A DNA stretch of 64,000 bases, from NCBI RefSeq assembly GCF_958979055.1, contig NC_084896.1, positions 1,860,001 to 1,924,000 of the forward strand, read 5' to 3'. The DNA comes from Alnus glutinosa (Eukaryota > Streptophyta > Magnoliopsida > Fagales > Betulaceae). The notes beneath the pieces are model-generated. The model was not told the DNA's origin, ran no database searches, and was given only the letters and a program-made list of their open reading frames with translations. This document shows positions 56,077-64,000 of this stretch, one piece after another (within the stretch, counting starts at the first letter, position 1; the number at the start of each line of letters is the position of its first letter). A program made the position numbers and the translations under genes.

Positions 56077-58514
56077 ATGTCGGCATCATCTCACATGCTC
56101 TACCACCTCCTCCGTCCACCTCCGCCTCAGACACCACCATCACAGCTACTACCACCTCCCTCTTCTTTCTTTTCTTGGTTTCTCGGACTCAAACCCCGCC
56201 TCATCTCCACCGCAACCACCACCACCACAGTAACAAGCCCTCTTTCCAAACCCCTCCTCCAAACCCCACTCCGCAAAACGACCCACTTCACCAAATCTCC
56301 CCGTACCCTCTTCTGCCACTCTTTCTCAACTCTCACAACTTCCCCACCTCTTTCTGATGACCCATCTCCATCCTTACAACACCAAGAAGAAGAAGAAGAA
56401 GAAGATGATGATGCTGATGATGAAGAAGAAGAAGAGATTGAAGAATGTGATGGTGAAGTTGAAAGTGGAAGCGAAGAGTTGGAAGCGGGAGGGAAAGAGA
56501 GGGAGGGCTCTCGTGTGATGGGTGTGGGTTCTTCGTCGTCTTCATTGCCGAGTCTGAGCGTGAAGGAGAAGAAGGAGCTGGCGTCGTACGCGCACAGCTT
56601 GGGTAAGAAGCTCAAGTCCCAGTTGGTGGGAAAGTCTGGTGTTACCGCTAATGTGGTTTCTTCGTTCATTGAAACCCTCGAATCCAACGAACTTCTAAAG
56701 GTATCAACTTTTGCAATAAATAATTTTTTTTTTTCTTTTCTTTTACTTGTATTCTGGTCGATTGGCTGGTAGTTTGGTGATTTGGGTCATGACAATTGGA
56801 GTATGGGGTTTAGGGTTTATGCTTTGGAAAGTTTTTGCCTCGTAGTTAAGCAGATAATTAGGCTTGCAATTGTCAATATGTGTAAGTTTACCATTCCTTT
56901 TGGTACTGAAAAAGCAAAAAGGAAAAGGGGAAAAAGAAATTGTTTGGTTTTAATTTTTAGGGCCAATTTTTTTGAATCTCCAAAATTTGGGGAAAATTGC
57001 ACGTTTCATAACACAGTAGAAAGAGTTGATCTTTTCTGCGTAGAATGTTGATTTTGCACATGAATCCATGATTAGCATTCAAGCGTAGTCTGAAACTAAT
57101 GCACTGTTGTTTGATGAGAGTCCATGGTTGATTTCTTGAAGCACTGTCTTAGCTTTAGCAGCAGTTGCAACTATTCCCCTATTTAGAGTATCTATTTCTT
57201 AGTGTTTTTGTAGTGGGAAAGTTGGATTGATGAAACTGATACTTGTAGGATGCATTAGCTGGCCAAAGGGGTCATGGACATTTGAAACGGTCATTATAGA
57301 ATAGGTATATTTGCAATTTGGGAATATAAATTGTGAATCTCAAATTACAGTCCTTGAAGCATCATCGTGAAATGGGTATACAGTTTGGAAGGGTCAGCCA
57401 ATATTGGTGCATCACTAACTTTTAGTTTATTTAATGTGTAGTTCTAAACTATTAAACTCAGCTTGCTTTTAAAACTGGAGATATTACCTTGGAATCTTCA
57501 AATCAAACCTCTTCCTAGTTTTTGTCAAGGGACAACCGGGCAGGAACCCTCCATCCTGCCTGAAACTCGTCCTCAAAATGGATCCAGTTTCACTTCAAGC
57601 TCTGCATTTTTTATGTGTTTTTCATCTGCCGCCAGAACTTGGCTGAACCACCAAGATATATGGCAGCCGTATTCACCAACGCTTCCTTGGACGTAGTTCG
57701 ACAAGCCACTCCATATCCCAAAAGTCTTCAATCCTTAGCATCTCAGATGTCAAACAATGCCTTTGGTTTCACTTGATCTGAATCATCTTTGTCTAGGTCT
57801 GCAAAACTTGCGAATTTCTACAGATTATGCTCAGGTTATGAGCCTTTTTTAAGCCGCTGAGATGCTGGTCACTACTCACTAGTCCATTTTCCTAACCAGA
57901 ATTAGCATATGGCACAGGAAAACCATAATGTTTTGCCAGCTGTATTTAACTTGGACAGAATGGCATCTCAGCTTACACTTACATACTAATATATGAAACT
58001 CCCTACCGGCCATCTTGTCTAAAATTTGATGTTGCTGTAAACTTTGTTCTGTTTCCTTTCTTGTACTCTGTTTCTTTAAAGAACTTAGCAGTGTTTGGTC
58101 TACTGAACTAAAACATTCTGCCAATTTAAAAATTGTAAACAGATTAAAATACACAGGACCTGTCCAGGGGAGCTAGATGATGTGGTCAAGCAATTAGAGC
58201 AAGCAACTGGTTCACTGGTTGTTGGTCAAATTGGTCGAACAGTGATTATTTACAGGCCCAGCCTCACCAAGTTGAAGGCAGAGCAGAAAAAGATGCAGGC
58301 TCGGAAGGCTTTCGTGAGAAAAATGAAACCCACATTGCCGGTAAAAGATAGAAAAACAAAAAAGTTTCTTTTGTTATGCACAAAACTAGGTTTGCCTGAC
58401 TGCTGATCTCCCTAATTGTCTCTCCCAAAAATGCAGAATAAAAGACATGTACCAACACCATCTGCACGTGGCCGTCGAGGAAGCAGCAGGTTTAAGCTCG
58501 AAAATGACTTTTGA
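56077..58514 (+). CDS. single-CRM-domain organellar RNA-binding protein (At2g21350-like), about 299 aa
   Basis: CRM (CRS1-YhbY) proteins bind organelle RNAs, mostly group II introns or ribosome precursors. Exons 56077-56700, 58143-58340, 58437-58514; all in phase 0 with GT-AG junctions. Residues 1-95 are rich in Ser/Thr/Pro/Arg and nearly free of acidic residues, a likely plastid or mitochondrial transit peptide. An acidic tract (about 104-130, mostly Glu and Asp) is encoded by GAA/GAT repeats. The CRM domain begins near LSVKEKKEL (about 160) and carries the GxxG loop as GKSG (185-188), then KIHRTCPGELDDV and VGQIGRTVIIYR. The C-terminus is basic (KLKAEQKKMQARKAF, then RGRRGSSRFK). ATG 56077 is the first in frame. 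The first intron is 1.44 kb. The specific RNA target cannot be told. Confidence 0.9.
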
Positions 58515-58704
58515 GGCAATGCTTGTGTTGTGTTGATACTCCATGTTGAACTTTCGGTCCCAATTTCGACCTCCAATTAAAATTAGCAGGGAATCTGCGA
58601 CTTTTGGTCATTAGGAGGTGCATGCGCCCAAAGAGAGACCCTCGTAGTTTGTATGTTTCACGATACTTGCAATGCAGGTTAAAGAACAGTGAGGCAGCGG
58701 TAGG

Positions 58705-58731
58705 TTTTTTTTTTTTTTTTTTTTTTTTTTT
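58705..58731. repeat. T27 homopolymer
   Basis: Twenty-seven T residues in the probable 3' UTR of the CRM gene. Confidence 0.9.
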
Positions 58732-59197
58732 GTGGGTGGGGGAGGAGTTGCAGCGTACAATCCGAACTGAGGACGGGTTTTTGGTGTTAGCTCGCCCTTG
58801 CGGGATCTTGACCTTTTGTGCCGGCCATTGTAGCACTTGTGTCGTCCCGGGCATGATGACTTGAATTATGCTAATTTCCTATTTATACATTTTCAGTTGC
58901 TTCTGAATTTTGAGAATGAGGCTAGTTACCACGTTTCAAAGTGCAGATGAATCTTAATGTCCCTCTTCCACCCATGTAGTATCAGAAAAGTGGAATTAAT
59001 TTGAGTAATTGCAATTCTTTGCATACTTATTGAATACTTGGGATTTCTCTCTTCGTTAATTAAATATTTATATTACTTATTAAACTCATTACTGCATTTA
59101 AAATTCACATCTTCTGTTTAACACCTTCGGGGCCCTTCCCCATCCCCCATATCAGTAAAAGTCATACTCAACCTCCCCATGTCTTTCTTGTTTTCTG

Positions 59198-59229
<32 letters not shown>

Positions 59230-59696
59230 CAAATTTAATTTAATTTTAAAAATAAAGTAAAAAAAATTATCTTTCTTATGGTGTGTTTGGAATTGTGATA
59301 TTGTAGATAAAAAGTGCAATTATAAACTAAATCATAAAAAATGAATTTGAAAATTGCATTTTAAAAAAATTACAATTTGAAAACGCAAAAAATTGTTTTT
59401 TTAAATTGGCGAAATCACAGCCAATGGGATGCTTTTTTGAAAACGTAGAATTTTAGAGGCTAACCTGAGATTTTAAAGGTCAAACTCTAGTTTTGTCAAA
59501 TACTTAATTACGTTTTTAAAAACAAGCACATTTTAAAATTGCACATCAGAAAAATTGGAGGAGATAAAAGTCAGATTTAAACACCGAGTAAATTGAAATC
59601 GTGGAATTAGTTAAAGAGTGATTACAAAAGCGCCGAAACATTTAGGGTAAGTGAAGTTTTTTCAAAAAACTTTTCATGTAAATAAACAAATAAATA

Positions 59697-59720
59697 GGGG
59701 GGGGGGGGGGGGGGGGGGGG
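59697..59720. repeat. G24 homopolymer
   Basis: Twenty-four G residues in a row in otherwise AT-rich DNA, capable of forming G-quadruplexes. An assembly or base-calling artefact is possible. Confidence 0.85.
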
Positions 59721-60598
59721 CAGTGAACGATGGTGATATTCGCTAACGTTTACAAAAGTCTTCTTGAGCACACTTGTTTTGCAAATTAATTTTGGTATGT
59801 CCACTTTTTGTCTTTTCTGAGGCTTGTTTCCTTCATCGGTCTGGATATACAGTTTACATGGCCATCAGATTTTCCTTCACAGAAGCTACAAGCAACGTTG
59901 ATATAAGCTTTTTCCTTTCCCATCCTGTCCTCTGTAAGCATTTACATTTGGTTCTGATCTTGACTCTTGAGACCATTGGAGAAAGGAGTTCGCAACAATT
60001 TTATGTAATTAGAGGTTTTGGTCACCCCAATCATGTGCATGTCAAAAGGTTAAACCGCCAATCTTTTATGCATGCTCTTAATGGGATTGAGATCTCCAAC
60101 AATTTGCTGGGCATGTGAAAGAGTCCATAGAGTTCACATTAGATCCATTTGCCCGAATTCATTTTGGACTAAACTCTCTCATGCAATTTGAACAGCAGAT
60201 TATTGGAGATCTCAATCATTCTCAAAGACATTTGGATTTTCGATCAATTTACTGCTGCAATAGCTGTAATAATAACTCCGGCACTGAATTTCTCATCCTC
60301 AAACACAGGCCAGCTTCCAGGAAGTATTTTTGGGTACAGAAGGCATTTGTTACAGAAATAATGAAGATGGTGCAGTGATTCCATGAATATAACTAGCAAC
60401 TTCAATTAATTCTTAAGCGGCACAGAATTCTTTCTTGTCAGATACAAAATAATACAACTGACAAGTAACTGCTGGCCGTGGGGAAATACATATCACAGCT
60501 CGAGGCTGTGAGGCTTGCATTGCTTTTGCTTTTAGCATCATTGAGGCACAGAATGAAAATTTAATCTTTAGCCACAAGGGCAATAATATGATATTCAA

Positions 60599-60604
60599 TT
60601 TATT
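60599..60604 (-). terminator. polyadenylation signal of the MATE gene
   Basis: AATAAA on the minus strand 109 bp beyond the MATE stop codon. Confidence 0.5.
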
Positions 60605-60712
60605 ATTATTATTATTTCTTTTTTTTGGGTAATTCATACGTTCTGTTGGCTAGAATAATGAATTGAGTTCTTGCTAAATAGATTTTCGTATATGTTCATG
60701 TGGATTCCTAAA

Positions 60713-63700
60713 CTAGGTAGCTCTCAGCTTTTCCAAATTATACTGACTCAAATCATCAGAGTAAAGTATGCCATTCGGAGAAATAAGGCGCCGAAGAGAG
60801 AGGAAAAATCGAGCCTGAAAAAGAAAACTTTGTGCAGTCAGATAAGTTCAAATAGATAATATTCGCACATGCAAGCAGGTAACGTTACTCTTCTTACCCA
60901 TTGAAATGCTGCAAGTCCGAACCAGCAGCCAGGCAAACCGTATCCTCTACTGCTTACAAGCTGGTGAAAAGAAAGATGGGAAGGGCCTTGTTAATGCATG
61001 GTGAACGAAAGAACATGTACAAAGGACACCAGAAGAGCATGAAACATATCTATATATACCAGTAGGAGTAGAGCACCCATGGAAAAGCATCCAGTCATTG
61101 AGAAGCTAATAAATTTAAGATCCCGTCCAGCCTGCAGAAACAAAACAGACACTTTAATATTAGAATACAAATTTGTGACTATTCTTATGCAAGTAACTGC
61201 AATATAGTAAATAAACTTGATTGTGAACAGGGTGGGACCCCAGCCCAGCAGACCCCATTTTTCAAGACAGAAATTAGCTACAAGCTGGTTTTTAGCTAAT
61301 AGCTAATTCCTACAAATCAGTCTAATAAAGTGACGTGTTTTTAAAGCATGTAAAAAGCAAATGCTTTTTTTTTTTATTAACACTAATAAACTAACATGTG
61401 AGAAGCACATACTATTAAAAAAAAAGTGATTCATACATGCTAAAGGATACGAGTTACTTTATTAGACTGGTTTGTAGGAATTAACTTACAACTGTCCCCA
61501 TTTTCATTAGCAGGGTTTGGGCTCCTATTTCAGGTTTGGCGTGGGGTTGGGCAAATTATACCATCGTATAGCCATGAGAATGTGACCTTGTGCTTTGTTT
61601 TGATGGTGTGGAATTATAGTATTAGTGTCTCTCGTAGGATAAAAGACCATAAGCACAGAGGTGGAATCACACCTATAATCTCTCTCTCTTCCCACCCATT
61701 TTTTTTGGTTGAGAATTTTGGCCACCTTGTCCTTCATGTGCAACCCTTTCATTAAAGAGGAGAAATAATACAAGAAGTAGCTGTCACAGAAAACCACCTG
61801 GGTAGTTGCTCCATGGCCAAAGGGCACAGGCTATCCTAAATTCATTTCTTTCGAAAGTGCCTGAAGATGACCTGACTAAACCCAGGGAGCATGAACCAGA
61901 CCCTTTTATGAGCTCATAATTCAAGTGGCTCCTGAAATTAGGAGAGAACAAAAAAAATCTAAGTCTATCAAAAGAGAGTTCCATTCCCCGCCCATATTCG
62001 AACAAACACTGTAATACACGGCAGAGCCACATATTAAATAAACATACACATACTTGATGCAGCCATGGAAGAAAGGTCAAGTTGCTGTGTTTAGAGTAAT
62101 TTCCAGTTTTAGCAGCTTAAGAGCTTCTCATATGTGGGGCCATTATGCGACATCAGAATGAAGCAAGACCTATATGCTTTTAAAGCTTATATTGTAAGTG
62201 TCTTAGCATTAAAATAGTTTTTAAATTGGGTCATTAGTTTATAAGTTATGGGCTTTTTTTAATGTGCAATACAAGATCTGGAATTTCATAAACTTCCTGC
62301 ATATAATTTTATTTTAGGATTATTTTCTGAATTATGTTTGGTCTAGAGCATTCTAGAATTTCCAATTGAATTAGTAGCCTTTTTATTGAGTTTTACAAAT
62401 CTTTTGTTTACCAATCAAATTAAGAATCCAAGTCCTAGTAGATTACCCAAGAGTCAATAAGTTTATGTAAATATGCTTCATTATATTCAAAGAACTCAAA
62501 CTTTGATCAATGGAAAATTGGGTGTCTAGAGTACTGAGGCATGTTTTTATAAACTTCCTGCATATAATTTTATTTTAGGATTATTTTCTGAATTATGTTT
62601 GGTCTAGAGCATTCTAGAATTTCCAATTGAATTAGCAGCCTTGTTATTGAGTTTTACAAATCTTTTGTTTATCAATCAAATTAAGAATCCAAGTCCTAGT
62701 AGATTACCCAAGAGTCAATAAGTTTATGTAAATATGCTTCATTATATTCAAAGAACTCAAACTTTGATCAATGGAATATTGGGTGTCTAGAGAACTGAGG
62801 CATGTTCGGCTCAATATGTTCTTTTATCCCTGTTCTTCTTTGGCAAAATTTACATGACAGTCGAACAACCCCCAAACAGTCAAACTTTTCTCTTTTCTTC
62901 CCTATTTTGTAACCTCAAATTGAGCCATTGCCCATACATGTCGAAACCCTGGTCTGTTTGGTTCGAAACTTTTTCAATATTCTAATCGGGTTTTATTCAA
63001 AACTCGGAAACCGACATCAAACCTGAATAAAACCCGGATTTAAATATTCAAATGGCATGATTATTTCAATCATTATCAACATTAATTTTCATAACACCAA
63101 TCATTATACACAACTTTTCATTCAATCCAATCATTTCCTACCATTGAAAAACATTTTTTCCAATCTCAAAAATTTAACACCAATCATTATACACAACTTT
63201 TCATACAATCCAATCATTTTCCAATCACTTCCTACCATTAAAAAATACTTTTTTCCAGTCTAAAAAATTCAATACCCAACACAAATTCAAAAAGAATCTG
63301 AATTCTATTCAACATCCAAACACATTTTCATTGCCTCGAAATCCGCAAACAGATTCTCTAATATTATTCTTATTCATAAAATTCAACACCCAAACGGACC
63401 ATAATATTCACCAAATAACCCTTTCAGAAACCTGTTTGCTTCGATTATTTCCTGTCTAGTCAATCTTTGAACCAAGCCCTTTCTTCTAAAATTTTAAACC
63501 CTAATCCATAAATTCTACTAACCGTAAGTCCACCACAAGCACAGGTAGAAAGAATCCATAAATCTATCCTAAGTCAATACTTCCACCGGAGCCTGAAATA
63601 GACATCACTCTTATATCAAGTTTCAGCAGGCTATGCTAAAAAATTATCCAGAAGACTTGCATAAATAAAAATCATGAGAAAAACTTGACGGAAACTTCAT

Positions 63701-64000
63701 ATTAAAATAAAACCAAGTGTACCAGCAATGTTCCCTCAAGGCTGTGAGTTGGGGGTGTGACAGCTAATGCAAGAAAATATGGAATGAGAACCTTGTGCAT
63801 CTGCGTGGAAACAAGATATATCAAGAAGAATCAGATAAGGCTTACTTTGCCATTTGCATAAGATCACGAAAATGCATATGTTTCCAATAGATTATCTGCA
63901 CCTTAATTAATTTCCTCTACTTTAACTAACCACACAAATAAGATCTATAGTGCACGTCAGACTTGAGATATATGAATTTTGACTTACCAATGAAATAGCA
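60713..64000 (-). CDS. MATE-family transporter, EDS5/DTX46-DTX47 type, C-terminal exons (5' end outside window)
   Basis: Five exons in gene order: 64000-63988 (only 13 bp in the window, next to a GTAAGT donor), 63800-63723 ([20 protein letters not shown]), 61131-61060 ([20 protein letters not shown]), 60960-60898 ([20 protein letters not shown]), 60814-60713 ([20 protein letters not shown] to the stop). All complete exons are phase 0 and GT-AG. The sequence gives the last three or so membrane helices and the short polar tail. It closely follows Arabidopsis EDS5 (DTX47) and its homologue DTX46/EDS5H, chloroplast-envelope MATE proteins; EDS5 exports salicylic-acid precursor. Neighbouring CRM and XK1 genes match the order At2g21340 (DTX46), At2g21350 and At2g21370 as I remember it, favouring DTX46. 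No damage seen; the intron 61132-63722 carries a foldback and a 261-bp tandem repeat. Confidence 0.9.
61298..61484. mobile_element. foldback MITE in the MATE intron
   Basis: The left arm AATTCCTACAAATCAGTCTA (61305 on) and the right arm TAGACTGGTTTGTAGGAATT are near-perfect complements. Pairing continues inward through AATAAAGTGACG and the AGCATGTA words to a T-run and A-run. No coding capacity. Confidence 0.75.
62288..62807. repeat. 261-bp direct tandem duplication in the MATE intron
   Basis: Copy 1 (62288-62548) and copy 2 (62549-62807) are nearly identical, with about half a dozen substitutions (for example TTAGTAGCC against TTAGCAGCC). There is no gap between copies, which indicates a recent tandem event, not an element insertion. 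Confidence 0.9.

Larger units (their letters stand above)
58515..60712. other. intergenic between convergent CRM and MATE genes
   Basis: The first few hundred bases are the CRM 3' UTR. T30 at 59200-59229 and G24 at 59697-59720 are notable homopolymers. From about 59770 to 60380 the DNA is less AT-rich and has two plus-strand open frames (59774-60118 and 60115-60378), but their products resemble no family I know and codons look non-coding; it may be a relic. The end is the MATE 3' UTR. Confidence 0.5.

Noticed and set aside
56127..56687. Minus-strand frame of 186 codons over CRM exon 1
   Set aside because: Antisense of a real exon; the Ser/Val runs come from the GAA/GAT and CCT repeats.
57463..57696. 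Frame in CRM intron 1 with a Trp/Asn-rich product
   Set aside because: It lies wholly in an intron between in-frame exons and is not bounded by usable splice sites. It may be an old inserted fragment, but I could not identify it.

Overview
The window is nuclear DNA from a flowering plant, probably a woody rosid. It is AT-rich, has genes split by many short GT-AG introns, and carries abundant miniature transposons and LTR fragments. I cannot name the species. Every exon junction below was placed by reading splice sites and keeping the reading frame; no transcript was available.

Layout: (1) 1-566 (+), the last two exons of a B-box zinc-finger protein of the BBX20-22 type. (2) 4112-15628 (-), a complete 24-exon kinesin-7 of the organelle-named KIN7D/KIN7M type, with a C-terminal RING finger. 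(3) 15629-27033, a gene-free AT-rich stretch with two TRIM-type miniature LTR elements and a foldback element. (4) 27034-32133 (+), a plastid FGGY carbohydrate kinase, the D-ribulose kinase/XK1 type. (5) 34930-36501 (+), a short Mei2-type RNA-binding protein with a single C-terminal RRM and a PAM2-like motif at its N-terminus. (6) 36502-47727, a second gene-poor stretch holding a tandem segmental duplication, a complete but coding-empty LTR element with a nested MITE, a hAT-type element with a perfect 8-bp target duplication, and a long-TIR foldback element. (7) 47728-53844 (-), a decayed S-locus-lectin receptor kinase pseudogene with a 1.5-kb solo LTR in one intron. (8) 56077-58514 (+), a small single-CRM-domain organellar RNA-binding protein. 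(9) 60713-64000 (-), the 3' exons of a MATE transporter of the EDS5/DTX46 type, running off the window.

The intact genes (BBX, kinesin-7 with RING, XK1, CRM protein, MATE) resemble, from memory, a conserved block in Arabidopsis: At4g39070-At4g39050 for BBX20 and KIN7D, and At2g21380-21370-21350-21340 for KIN7M, XK1, CRM and DTX46. This looks like an ancestral gene neighbourhood, not an operon. Several products are expected in organelles (ribulose kinase, CRM protein, MATE, perhaps the kinesin), but nothing in the sequence shows a shared pathway.

I did not find a clearly new multi-gene system. The most unusual signals are: the U3 of the 1.5-kb LTR, where a palindrome related to GTCCGGAC recurs in pairs 21-22 bp apart, roughly every 70 bp; a PAM2-like motif on a short Mei2-type protein; the kinesin-RING architecture; two tiny LTR elements with all replication signals but no genes; and a dinucleotide repeat inside the probable transit-peptide coding region of XK1.
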